This document shows positions 1 to 12,215 of a DNA stretch of 64,000 nucleotides, piece after piece. Positions within the stretch are counted from its first letter, which is position 1. Every line of letters starts with the position of its first letter. The stretch spans positions 13,346,501 through 13,410,500 of the forward strand of contig OZ014411.1 in assembly GCA_963965975.1 (NCBI GenBank). Reading direction: 5' to 3'. The notes under the pieces are model-generated. The model worked only from the letters and a program-made list of their open reading frames with translations, was not told where the DNA came from and did no database searches. This stretch comes from Xestospongia bergquistia. Its lineage: Eukaryota; Porifera; Demospongiae; Haplosclerida; Petrosiidae. The position numbers and the translations under genes were made by a program.

Positions 1-283
1 ATAAAACAAATAAAGATGTATGGAAACTATTGGAGTAGTTTTGCATCTCCATATAATACATGACAATTAGTAGCCATTATGCCATAAATATTCCACCAAT
101 CTGTTAATTAGTACAAATTGCTTATTGTTTGCTTGCCACATAATAACTATCTTGCTAAAATGTACAAAATACTATAACTGTAAATAAGGTAAACTTTGAA
201 ATGGAAGTATAACTAAAGTAATTCTAACAATCAATCACACATTCTAATTTATAATAAATGAAATGTCAATTATTACAATTTAG

Positions 284-3200
284 GATGGTAATACGCCTCT
301 TCACGCTGCTTGCCGAGGTTGCTATGGTGATGTTGTGAAGCCTCTTTTATCTTCAGGAAAGGTCAACCCAATGGCTAAGAACAAACATGATCAAACAGCC
401 ATGGAACTTGCTTATCGTGACAATGTCAATCGCTTCAGCATTTTAAAAATGTTTGAGCCATTTGAGCAATGTCGAAAAGATTTTCCTGTGGAATCCTACA
501 GCAAAGTTTTTTTCTGTGGTAATATTGGTGCAGGTAAAAGTTCACTTGCAGCAGTCATTATGGAACGAGCTAAGAAACCACCTAATTACATGTTCCATAC
601 ATCTGATCCCATTCCAGTAGAACTACTTACTACTGGAATTAATGCACACACCATTTCAAGTCATGAAGTGGGAAATATTGTCCTTTATGATCTTGCAGGT
701 CATAAGGAGTATTACAGCAGTCATGCAGCAATTCTAGAAAATCTCATGCTAAGCACACCTGCTGTTTTTGCTATACTTTCAAAGATGACCGAGAAACTCG
801 ACATCATTGAAAGGGATTTATACTACTGGTTTAATTTTATAAAGAATGCCAGTCTTCAATTATCAAGCTCAAGACCATCTCAAATACTTGTCATTGGAAG
901 TCGACTCGATGAAGTGACTAATGGTTATGAGAAAATTTCTAAATTAGTTGCTGAAGTTGCTGAAAAAGCTAATCATTCACAAGAATATGTTGGATTCCTA
1001 CCTATGGAATGTCATCGTCCTGGAGGAAAAAATGTCAACAAGTTTGTTGCTATGCTCTCTTATAGCTGCAATGCTGTACTTGATCGATCTGATAAAATTA
1101 GTTTCTACTGCCATGTTCATTTCTCCTTTTTGCAATTGCTTCAAAATAAAGAGAATATTATAGCCATTAGCCTGATGGAGCTATGTGGTGTTTTGCAAAA
1201 GCGTGATGACCCTTCACTTCCTTCTGAAAAGTCAATTTTATTGGAGTTCCTAACCACTTTAAATGACAAGGGTCTCATCTTATTCCTTAAAAATGAGGAT
1301 GATGCTGAAAGTTGGGTAGTTATTGACAGAGCTGCTCTTCTGACTGAAGTCAATGGTGTTCTTTTTGCTCCTAAGGAAATCAAACATGCCCATCAAAATA
1401 TTGCTAGTAATACTGGCATTGTGCCTAAGTCTATTTTAATAGAAAAATTTCCAAAGCACAATACTGATATGTTAATTGGGTTCCTTAGAAGTCTTCAGTT
1501 CTGTCATCTTTTAGAATCTAATGCACTGCAAAAGTTCGAAACCAATATATCAGCTTCAATTCCTCTGCCATCAGAGGAGCTATTATTTTTTCCATCCCTC
1601 ATTGAAGCTGAGTCCCCTGAAAATATTAAAATAGAAAATGGGTTGGGATGGTGCCTCTGGTGTCCTGATCATAACCAATTCCTCTCAACACGATTTCTTC
1701 ATCTTCTCCTTTTTAACCTGTCCTACAATTTTTGTTTTCCACGCTATATTACAGGTAGAAAAATTGGTCATTATCCAAAAATCGAAATGTTAGCTCGATG
1801 TTGTGATGTCTGGATGAATGGCATTTACTGGGAGAATTACGATGATAAAGTTAAAGTTATTGTTAAAGTAACAGAGCACTTCCGTCGTGTTACAGTACTT
1901 ACATCATTAAATGACATTGAAAAAAGCCACAAAGTTTTCAATGATGTTGTTCAAGCTATATTAAGGTTGAAGAGTCAGATGCACTCATTTGAATGTGAGG
2001 AGTACCTCATTGCTCCTAAAGATGTAGGAAAAGCTCTTAGTCTTCCCGTTGATGAACGCATACTTTACAATATAAAACATGTTGCTCGATCAGTGCTTAC
2101 AAAAGGTAATGTTATAGCTGACAAATGCACCGAGAGCGTGAGCGTTGAAGAGATTGTGGGAGTTGATGACCCCTTTTTTTGTATTGCTCCTTCGGTCACA
2201 AAAGCACTATTCAGTGATAAACCGTCACTTCAAGAGGACGACCACCTTCAACACATACTGAATAGGTGTTCTTATTTCTCATCATCAAGCCAAATGTCAG
2301 TAAAGGAACGTTGCAGCCAACTTAGTGTGTTTGCTGGACGTAACCCTTTGGTAAGTATAAATTAGTTTGAATAATCTATTGTCAATTTGTTGTGAATTGT
2401 ACTTATACCACATTCTGTACTGTATGATACTTACATCATATTCATACTTCATTTTGTCATAGGATCTTGCATATCCTCCATTAAATGAAGAGCACATAGA
2501 AACTATATCTGAGCAACTTCTCGTTAAAGGTTAGTGTATAGTGTTAGTGGCTATTAAATATTAGTTATAGCTCAGCTCTGATATAAAACAAGCCTGACAG
2601 AGCACAGTCTCAAGGGTTGTTAATGTCACAACATACCATATTAAGCAAATGTTATGATGAAGGTTGGCCTATAACATATTAGTGGGTTGATACCACAGAA
2701 ATTCAAAGTGATGTCATAGCCAATATCAGCTGAAGTCAGCTCTATGTTAGGATACAGTGCTGAGATGTCACTTATCAAACACTTTGAACTGCTATGCTAT
2801 TGTGTCACAGCTAGTTTTAATTCTTGTGTGCTTTTGTTTAAACGTTAGATGACACACTTACAATAAGTAATTCATTAACCAGTTTCCCACACCAGTTTCA
2901 TAGCAAGATAATTTACTTTATGCAACTCTTTGTCTACCAAATTTTTAATAAATGTAAATTAAAGTTCAATAGACAAAGTGTGTATTGCATTTATATAATA
3001 CATATCCTTTAGTAAAACTTCAGATTAATTTTGTTGTCTGAGAGTAATGTAGGAAGTTGATAAACTTGTAAATCCATTAGAAACTATTTGGCCTCATTTT
3101 TACTTTGGTGTTTAGTTTTTTTCTAAAGCACACTAACAGCATTCATAAAAAGTAAATGCATTTTTGGAAATGTTTAGCTTTACATTAGTTTTGTCTTCTA

Positions 3201-6200
3201 TTAATAAGAGACATATGTACTTAATGTACATTACCAGTTGATTTAGCTATTTCAGGATTTATTACACATAAAACTTTTTTTAAATTGATATCATCTACAA
3301 ATTGTTCTAATTAATATCAATCCAATAAAAGCAAAATTACAATGAAACTAGTGGCAATGGAAATAACATCATTTCCACATAATAATACAAAGAATTGAAA
3401 GCCTTATAATGAGCACAAGATGTTTGTAAGATATCTGAAGCAACATCAAAGTAAATGAGATCAAAAAATAAGTTAGAAGCTTTGTATATGTACAATACCA
3501 ATTTTAAAGTTTATTTTCTTTTAGACTGTGACAGTTAGAAACTAAATGATACCAAAGTTATACTCATCAATATTATAATCTAGTATTTTGTATATCCTTG
3601 TATTGCTAGTTATGTATATTGCTATCATTACTACATATGATATATATAATATATATGTTAGTTCTTATGCATATTTTTTCTACTACAGATACTAGCTCGA
3701 ATATTTCCAAAGTTCCTACAAGGAAAGATGCTGTAGAAGTATTGATGCCTATTAAAAACAAATGGTACATGATAGGTGTTGCTCTTGAAGTCAGTTCAGG
3801 AGATCTAAAGAGCATACAAGATAGCAAAAGTTCAGTAGAAGTAAATCTTGCTAATATGATAGACAAATGGCTAGACACACGTGCTAAAGAAGCTACCTGG
3901 GAGGTACTATTAAATGCAGTGGAGGGTGAGATTGTTGACAGCAAACAAACAGGGCAAAAGATTCGTAAATTTTTAAAGATACCTGAAAGAAGTGATCCTC
4001 ACTCACATAGTGAAAGAGGTAGGATTCTATATTATCCCTTTACTAAATGATAAAGAACTTAGTCATTTTAACTATAAATTCACTAAAGGATGGTGGCATG
4101 AAATTATGATTAAATTATGTTAGCTCTCTCCAGCAAATATAAAGTATTTGTGTTACATCACTGTAGAAGACTATAAGTCAAAAGACAGAGAAAGTACTTC
4201 AACTCAAAATGGTGATCAACAAAGTAATTCAGGTGTTCACAATAGTGATCAAGCAATAGCACAACTGGATTACCAAAGTAAGTTAAACATATACATTACA
4301 CAACTCAGTCATATACTAACAATCATATTATTAAGCATGGTAGTGCTTAATATGTAGGATTGGCTGGAAAAAATGTCTGCCACATTTCGTGATGTCTTAA
4401 ATAACTGTTAACAGTTTAAAATTAGACCTACTTAAGTACCTATTGACTTTATCAAGTCTTTTTATAAGAATTGCAATAACATTATATAAAATGTTAAAGT
4501 GGAAAAGTAGGAACTAATTAAACATTTAAATTATTCTTCTTCATTATTTCTCTCTACTTGTACTAGTAAAATAATATGTTTAGTTGTCATAATAGTTTTA
4601 TGGTAAAATGAGTTCTTGAATTACCTGTATATAATAGTATCAACACTTCTGAATAGTATGATATTAAAATTGTTTAGTATTATAGAAAATGTAGTACTCC
4701 TACTTGTTTGATTTGTTATTATTTAGTTTTGGAAGTTGTCTCTAAATGGAATATTGAATACCTCAATGAAGAGCAAGTTTTTGAGAAATCAGAATATGGT
4801 GTCAAGTTCGTTATTCCACCATCATCAGTGCAAGAAGGCCAAGAAGTCAAAATTGAGGTCAATGTAGTTTCACCAGAGGAGTCAGAGATCATCCTTCCTC
4901 CTGATGTTGAGCTTGTTAGCTGTTTCTACAATATTAAAACAACAGGAACATTCTCTAAACCTATTAAGCTTCATCTCCAGCATAATGTTGTGTTAAGGTC
5001 ACAAGAGGAAAGTCAACAGCTAGCATTTATCAGAGGTAACGGACCACCACCTTACAAGTTTGAGCTGTTACCAACTCAATATGACAAAGTTTTCAGACCT
5101 TATGACAATTTTGGTGTCATAGGAATCCCTGATTTTTGTCTTATTGCTATTGTCATCAAAAAAATAACTGGGTTTCTATTTCAACGCAGTTATGTCATGA
5201 CAGTTTTTTTCAAAGAGGTAAAGAAGTTTTGTTGGGAAATACAAGCAGTGGTCACGAAAAATCTTGGACCTTTTCTTGAGGTATGCAGCCATAAAAAAGA
5301 ACTACATTACTATATTACCACTGTATACATGTTCTTTATCTATATTAGAGGGTGAAAAAAGAGAAATGTTTTGAAAACTGGAAAAGGAGAGACCTCGGTC
5401 CTTTTTATGATCCTAACATAATTGTGGTTACAACCACTATAGAGAATTATGACATTTTGCCAAAAACCGCTCCATTTCAAGTAAACTTCTTATATTGTTA
5501 ACTTTTAAATTTTGTATTGTTTAAGATTTCTAGGAGGGTCATTGATCAATGTCAACCAGACACTGCCCTACCTTGCTTAAATTTTAAAGTTTCTCTCAAA
5601 GATAAGAAAGGACTCACTGACCTAAAGCTTACCTTTAATGGAATAAGTGAGCCCATAAGTTTGGTAATTCCTAGTTATGAATTGGAACAACCACAGGAAA
5701 CAACAAGTGAGTGATGTTAAAAATAGAATATACTCATAATATATCATATAAAGTATCACCTGCAAAATATTGAAGTAATGAATAGAAATGTATACTTCTT
5801 TTGTTATCATAGTTCATTCTTCCAGCACTCCTTCTATTCATATGCCATTATCATATCATCCATTAGGAATTTCTGATGAATTATTATGTAAGTTATGAAA
5901 TGTGAAAGTTAATGGATAATTTTGTCATTGAGTTACTTTCTCATTTTCTCATTATTAGGTAAAGAACCTAAGAAAGAGCATCTGAATACAGTGCTTCACG
6001 ATATTAGAGCCATGTGGGATATTATCGGTGAACAACTTGCTGTGTCTAATAATGACATCATGTGTGCTGAACACTATGCACCAAATAATTGTACCAGAAA
6101 ACTCTCCAAAATCCTTCAAGTTTGGATAGATCAGAGAACTTCTGAAGTGTCTTGGAAAAAGATCATCACTGTTGTTGAGGATCCACCTGTAGAATGCAAA

Positions 6201-6594
6201 CAAGTAGCTGAGAAGATATTTCACTTCTTAAAAAGACCAGATATCAAGAATGAATACATCTCTTCTGATCAACCTGGTAAAGTTAAAAAAATTCATTTAG
6301 CTATTGTTCCTGTGTCACTCTATAGGTCAAGCAACTATTACTTTTAATCCCTCTCCAGTTCAACCAAAACCAATTGAAATGGAAGGTATAACTATATAGC
6401 TATAATGTTAAATGCGAGAAATAGTATAACTATAATAAGAAAAATAGGTATCTTACGTTAAATGTTTTCTTATTTTGATTTAATCAATGCTATCATATTG
6501 TATTTTGAAATTTTGTTAAATTATATTTAGGGTATTTTGAGTGTGTTCTCTGGATGAATTTTTTTCTCTTTTTTTCTCACTAGGAAAGGATTAG
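284..6594 (+). CDS. Ankyrin - Roc-like GTPase - COR-like - death - ZU5 - UPA - death domain protein (5'-partial)
   Basis: Likely an intracellular signalling scaffold of the DAPK/PIDD/UNC5 kind; the biological role is inferred. Exons by GT..AG and phase: 284-2350, 2463-2529, 3689-4018, 4167-4277, 4727-5280, 5349-5480, 5526-5706, 5813-5887, 5959-6276, 6326-6385, 6584-6594. They join in frame to 1301 residues plus stop; the start lies left of the window. Seen in order: end of an ankyrin repeat (DGNTPLHAACRG), P-loop GNIGAGKSS at about 518, switch-like DLAGH at about 690, SRLDEV in the G4 position at about 900, and a COR-like stretch around 1640-1750. Then come a death domain (3689-4018), a ZU5 fold (4740-5160), a UPA-like part (5160-5706) and a second death domain (5959-6250). 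The ZU5 end reads PDFC where PIDD-type self-cleaving proteins have HFS, so autoproteolysis is not supported. The exact label of the GTPase/COR part is less sure than the death and ZU5 calls. Confidence 0.85.
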
Positions 6595-6657
6595 CTGGTC
6601 TATGGTGCTTTTGGAAACCACTTTTGTTGCTGTTATAGCCTATATTATATACATAGT

Positions 6658-6663
6658 AATAAA
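6658..6663 (+). terminator. AATAAA polyadenylation signal
   Basis: Canonical AATAAA 64 bases after the stop codon of the death-domain gene, the expected distance for a short 3' UTR. Cleavage site not visible. Confidence 0.6.
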
Positions 6664-7078
6664 CTAGAATGTAGACTTAGTTTTGGACATTGATTTTGTT
6701 TACTTTTTGATTTATTCTGAGTCAACAACTATTCTTTGAAATTACATGTATCAAAACAATGAGACTGAACCCTATACTGTTAATGATATAGGAAATATAT
6801 TACAAACATATAACCTATAATAATGATGTATGTGACGACTTGATAGATTAGTTATAGAAGAGTGTGGGAGATGGTAGAATAAACAAATATATGCAAGAGA
6901 AACAAGGCAGACATGCACTGAGTTATGGAGATAATGTTCAACTCTGTGGTTGCTCTGATCACTATATACTGAGGAGATATATAACTAACACTTATTAAAA
7001 CTAATATGGTTAATGGATGGACAGCTGGCGTTGTGATTATAGGCTTCTTAAGATCTAAAACCATCCCATGTATCCATT
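6664..7078. other. Intergenic, no gene recognised
   Basis: A+T-rich spacer between the death-domain gene and the decayed copy of its exon. One short open frame on the minus strand (6852-7064) has no recognisable motif. Confidence 0.5.
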
Positions 7079-7925
7079 ATTTAAAGAATAAGTTGTATAT
7101 ATACAATACCAATTCTAAAGTTTATTTTATTTTGGACTTTTTGACAATTAGAAACTAAATGATATCAAAGCTGCACTTATCAATATTATAATCTAATATT
7201 TTATGTATCCATGTATTGCTAGTTATGTATATAGATATCATTAATACTTTGTTTGTATTTGGATTATTAGCATATAAACTTTCCCTACATATATCAATTT
7301 TAAAGAAAATGTTAATACATTTTAGATGTATTTCTGATATTTAAAGCTATGCAAGATTACTGAAGATTATTGCAAAATACAGCTTATATGTTCACTAATG
7401 TAAATTTTTTCTGCAAGAAATATTAGCCAGATTATTTCTTGCAGTGAAAGAGATTGTAGAAGTATTGATGCCTATTAAAAACTAATATTAAATGATTGGT
7501 GCTACTCTTGGAGTCAGATTAGGTCATCTAGATGGCTTAAATTATAGCAATAATCCAGTAGAAAAAAATCTAGCTAATATGATCAGCTTTTGGTTAGATA
7601 ATTGTTTTAAAGGATCTACCAGGAAGGTACTATTAAAGACAGTAGAGGGTTAGATTGTTTATAACCATCAAACAGGGCAAAAGATTCGTGGATTTTTAAT
7701 GATTCCTGACATGCTTGATAGATATGTGTAAGTTCTTTAAAGTCATTGGCATTATCTAGTGAATCATTTTAATCTGTTTCCATTTGTAAGGAGTTGATAG
7801 ATGCATGCAAGCAATGCCCTGAAGGAAGTAATCCTTACTTAAATAGTGAAAGATGTAGGATTTTATATAAAGCCTTTAAGAAATGATAGAAAATTAATCA
7901 ATTAACTATAGATTCACTTAAAAGC
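7079..7925 (+). pseudogene. Decayed duplicate of the death-domain exon and its flanking introns
   Basis: Direct copy of 3474-4110 of the gene just upstream. 7079-7222 matches the intron before the first death-domain exon; 7443-7710 matches the exon itself (same order of words, for example GTAGAAGTATTGATGCCTAT); 7822-7925 matches the exon end and following intron. About 105 bases are inserted between the last two parts. The copy is dead: TAA at 7483-7485 plus further stops, and the acceptor region is altered. It shows that a piece of the gene, not the whole gene, was duplicated in tandem. No sign that it is still spliced into the upstream transcript. Confidence 0.85.
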
Positions 7926-8438
7926 TGATGACATGAATTATGATGTTTTATTTTATTTTATTTGTAATTTATAATTTATTAATGAACATGAATGTTAGTA
8001 GTTGTTGTGCATTTCAGTTATAGTGTCAATTCTTGCTTAAATATTGTGAGTAATAATTAATTATAGATAGTTGACTGTTTCAGTCAATTTTAAAAAATAT
8101 ATAGCTGATTGACTTTGTCTATGAACTCTTGTAAATGCATGTTCTTAATTGATACATAAAATTATTATGTATGTAAATTGTAGTCATCAAATAAATGACT
8201 TAATTAATTTCTTTTTATTTTCTATAGATATTTTTTTTAATTGATATACATGATGTCCATCTTGTAATCAATCTTTGAAAGACTGAACTAACTACTTTTA
8301 TTTTTGTTAAAACTTAGTATATGTAGAGTATTATGTTAAGGAACAATGTTAAGCAACGATATGTATAATATTGTTAATATATTGCACACATAGTAGTGAG
8401 GTAACAGGAAGTCAACACATCCAACAATTAGACTACAT
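7926..8438. other. Intergenic, A/T-rich, no gene recognised
   Basis: Low-complexity A+T-rich sequence up to the left end of the hAT element. Nothing recognised. Confidence 0.5.
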
Positions 8439-8509
8439 CAGTGGAGTAGGAATCATATATATATTGGGGGGGCAACTATATTAAATGAGCTACATGTAGT
8501 TATCAATAG

Positions 8510-8881
8510 TCAACAAAATTGTCCAAAAAACTGTTTCCTCCTATCATTTTTCTCTACAAATTCTTTCGCAACTTCTATTAGATTAAGTTTATCTGTTTCT
8601 TCACGGTGAACATGTAGAATCATACAGTGATTGAGTCGTTGCTGTGTCATTGAGTTTTGTAAGTATGTCTTCATTCGTCTTAAAGCTGAAAAACTTCGTT
8701 CTGCTGTTGCTGTTGTAATGGGCACTGTTAAATAGATACGAATAAGTTTGTGTATTTCTGACAGTATGACTTTAAGGCTATGTTGCTCCTCAAAAACTGT
8801 ACATGTTTCATGAGTCATGTACATGTTACATGAGTCATGTACATCTGCATCTGCTGTTGAACAGCAGATGCAGATGTACAT
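8510..8881 (-). pseudogene. hAT transposase C-terminal dimerisation domain (fragment)
   Basis: The last 80-90 codons carry the hAT family C-terminal signature: SEIHKLIRIYLTVP, then TATAERSFSALRRMKTYL, then RLNHCMILHVHRE. This domain makes the transposase dimer; the DDE catalytic part and the zinc finger are missing. The first roughly 30 codons are the translated palindrome and not real protein. Close in wording to the C-terminus of the larger element at 60963-63353, so the two belong to related hAT subfamilies. Confidence 0.8.
8837..8881. repeat. 22-bp perfect palindrome with a one-base spacer
   Basis: Left arm 8837-8858 and right arm 8860-8881 are exact reverse complements around a single G at 8859. 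Just before it is a two-copy tandem repeat of a CATGAGTCATGTACATG-like word (about 8809-8846). A likely scar of an internal deletion in the hAT element. Confidence 0.85.
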
Positions 8882-8952
8882 ATTGAAGGGGCTATGCCCC
8901 CCCCCGACAAAATATTGGGGGGCAAGTTGCCCCCCCTATTCCTACTCCCCTG

Positions 8953-9439
8953 TACATCATTTAAAGAAAAAAACTTAAGTGGAGGACCCTTGCCCCAGTA
9001 GAAGCCAAGTTACAGTATTTTCTATTTACTGCGCTGATACTAAGAACTTGTTAAGTACTTAGAATAAGATGACAAAACGGTTACACTAAACCATAGATTT
9101 GCAAAGTTTAACTGCAAATCTTTTATGTGTATGGTGTCAACTAACACTGACAAGTTCAACTTATTAAAGCATTGTTTCTTTGCATTATGTAGACTTAGAG
9201 ATTGTAACAATTATAATATCAGTAGTAGTTGTCGTATGATAGCAAAAATATTGTTCATAACTTTGGATTCAAAACAAAAAGATGCTTTATATCATATTGG
9301 CAAAGGATCATATCAGTTATATACATATATTTGTAGTGGTAAAATATTGTTTTGACTTGTCTATACATTTTTCAAGGTCATATTCAAATTCAGCCTTAGT
9401 TTTCATCTAACACTAATTTGTTCACTGTGCCATTATTAT
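8953..9439. other. No gene recognised
   Basis: An open frame at 9125-9355 (+) of 76 codons has no motif, no splice context and ordinary A+T composition; I do not support it as a gene. Confidence 0.4.
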
Positions 9440-9990
9440 TGTTTTAGGATAAGTTGTCAAATTGAGAACTAGCTGTACACTGAATGCATGGATGCTCTAG
9501 TAAATAATGTGCAGACAAAATACTGCTTATGACAGAAGGGATGGTAACATGAGAACTACATCTATTGATCAGTGTCAGTTTTTTTACAATAGAGAGAAGA
9601 AGACCAGGTTCAGTTATCATTCCTGGTAACCAAGAAGGGCAGGAAGCCTTATCACCACATTGAAATATATAGATGGCTCTATAGAGTTAAGATGTCTATG
9701 GAAACAATCAACAATACTTGGTGGTAATGCAGTAAAGGTGTCATAATTATAGCAATTCAGAAAATAGGTTGGTGATTAAAGGTGGATAAAGCTTTCTATT
9801 CAACTTATTCTATCAACACATTTGCTACAGTATCAGAAACAGGAGAGCCCATTGCTGTTCCAAAAACTTGCCTCTAAATGAGAATTAGGTGACTACTAGG
9901 TAGAACTCTAGATATTCAAGATTCTTTGTCCAAAAGAGTGTCTATGAAATTTAACTGGTATTTGGAACACACATGTAATGAGATGCTGTC
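9440..9990 (-). pseudogene. Penelope-like retroelement reverse transcriptase relic
   Basis: Read on the minus strand in shifting frames, the order of motifs is that of Penelope-like elements. About 9860 shows GTAMGSPVSDTVANVLIE, the stretch preceding the catalytic aspartates. About 9730 shows DTFTALPPSIVDCFHRHLNS followed by IEPSIYFNV. About 9560 shows KTDTDQ then FSCYHPFCHKQ, matching the usual YRKPTHTDxYLxxxSxHP region. Several stops and frameshifts interrupt it, so it is long dead. No GIY-YIG endonuclease domain is visible downstream (toward 9000). The element may extend toward 11300, but I see no readable motif there. Confidence 0.75.
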
Positions 9991-12215
9991 TTGGGAGACT
10001 AAGATTGAAATATGCGTTGGTCAGATTGTGTATGCTGAATCTCTACACATTAATTGTGAGAATGCAGTTTGGAGTGGATGAACTTATGTCATTGTAGAAC
10101 GCTGTTGGGGTTTCATGTTAGGGAGGTCTTTTAACCAGCCTTAGTGCTTTTAACCCTCTCTTTATTTCTCTTTATTGCTTCCAACTAACTCATCTCCGAC
10201 TATAAACAGCTATGACTATTTTTTGAACGCCATGGAAGATACAACCTTTCCTTTCCTTTGTGAGTCACATATTATAATTACCCAATCATGTTATCACATG
10301 CCTTTGTGCCAATTTCATGTCACTTTGGTCTGGTGATCTACCTTGCTTCACTTTTAAAATCATCCAGAACAGCCACCATTGGGCAGAGTTTGTAGATTTT
10401 TGAGGAACGTATCATGAGATGACACATTTAGTAACCAGAAGATGCATTGAAACATCTAGATTAGGGATCAGGAGGCTTCCACACATCTTGTGGTGAGAAC
10501 ATTTTCACAAAACTGTTCTCTTTATATTAGACAGAGGTTATCAATTACTTCTTTGACTATCTGGTTGGTCACTGGTCAAATGGAGCTCAGTTGTTCCAAG
10601 ATATGTCACTTTGAGAAGGCATGCTATCTGGCCCCTCCTCTGTTGTATGATTCTTATAAACCACTTCAGAGTAAATGGGTGGAACTAACCTTTATTCACA
10701 CTGCTTCTTGAAAAGGATATAGATAGGACATAATTATCAGTTTCAAGTACCATCTGAGCATTATCCAATGAAAAGTTTTTTCTAGGAAAACCTACTATAA
10801 CAATAACAGTCCAAACTTAGAGGAAGGCATGATTCATTGAACACTGTTCAACCGGAGGAAGTAGAAGCCAACTCTCTTCTATCAAGAGTCAATGATATAT
10901 ATCCTGATATGGTTGAACTGAGGGAGTTCAGCTCCTTTTGGTAAGATATGAGAGCCATTATGATCTGAGTCAAGCTGACCAACACTCTCCTTGGTGTCTG
11001 TATTACTAGGACAATTATCTATTATATGGAAAAATTGATGATAAATTGGTGAGGACTTTGTAAGACTTAATAGTCAAGAAATATTGGGACTTGAGGAAAT
11101 GTCTGTAGTGTCTGATAACGCTAACCTACCAATGAGGACCAGTGAAAAAACCTATGATCAAGTGTGAATGTGCACTATTTCTAGTTTTTCAAATTCACTG
11201 GATATTTAGTGAGGAAAGACTTCACATTGTCATATGTGAGCAGGAACCTTCTAAAGTACAATAGTATCATTTAGCTACCTAGAACTGAGAGAGATTAGAA
11301 TTGTTTCAAATGCCTCCTGATAGAAACAAAGAACACATGGTGACTTGTGTTGAAAACACATTCCTATACAGGATGTCAAACTGGCATTTTGATTGTACCT
11401 TCATGCACACATAAACATACTTTGAAAACTATAAAAGGATCACTACTGACATTAATACTGAAAACATTGAAGTAAATGTTATTTCAAAAACAAAATTTTG
11501 TAGTATTGACATAATTTTATATTCTGATTGTATTTGTCTTTTGAAAATTTTTACATTTCAAATTATTGTATATTTCAAATATTTTATAAAATATGAATGA
11601 TACAACAGTAATTTTGTATTCATACAAACTCATATCTTATAAATTAGTACATTATAATACATAACAATAGTAGACTGTTAATATATTGAGAGAATAATAG
11701 CTGTGATAAATATGAAACAATTCAACTATGACTCTGAACATCATACAAAGTACATTGTGTTTTTAAGTATTTGTTGATTTCTATTGCTCTCTGAGTCAGG
11801 AATTACTGTAACAATCTCTTCACTTAATTAGCTGACAGAAGTAGCAGTATCATTACTGCCATTGAATAAAATGAATGAGTAATCATAAATCTACAGAAAA
11901 TAAAATAATATTTTAAAATTAATCATCATCTGTAGTACAACTTTCTCAGACACTTTGTATAATGAGATTCGAACAAAAAACGAAAATAAACTTTCAATAG
12001 GTATTAGAGTAATAGTTAGTACAAGTACATTATTCTGCTGTGAAGTTCTTATTTCAATCTTACAATGTCCACAGAAAGTATGGTCGAGTAAGACAAAAGT
12101 CACTATCACTAGCTATTGTATACATATAATTATATTTCACAGGTCCTCCCATTCCCAATGAAAGATTCGTGGGTTAGGCTGAATGTTAGGGACTAATCAT
12201 TTTCCTTACTTTCAG
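9991..12215. other. No gene recognised; possibly the decayed 5' part of the Penelope-like element
   Basis: Mixed-composition sequence, somewhat less A+T-rich than the surroundings at 10000-11300, which would fit old coding sequence. No frame longer than about 75 codons and no motif found. 11400-12200 is A+T-rich spacer with two opposing short open frames that I reject. Confidence 0.35.

Larger units (their letters stand above)
8439..8952. mobile_element. Short, internally deleted hAT element with terminal inverted repeats
   Basis: The ends are inverted: CAGTGGAGTAGGAAT at 8439-8453 and the complement of CAGGGGAGTAGGAAT at 8938-8952 (14 of 15 identical). The subterminal word GGGGGGGCAACT is also inverted near both ends. 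Flanks GACTACAT and TACATCAT match at only 5 of 8 positions, so the target duplication is eroded or absent. Inside is only the C-terminal end of a hAT transposase. At 514 bp it is a deletion derivative that could not have moved itself. Confidence 0.8.
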
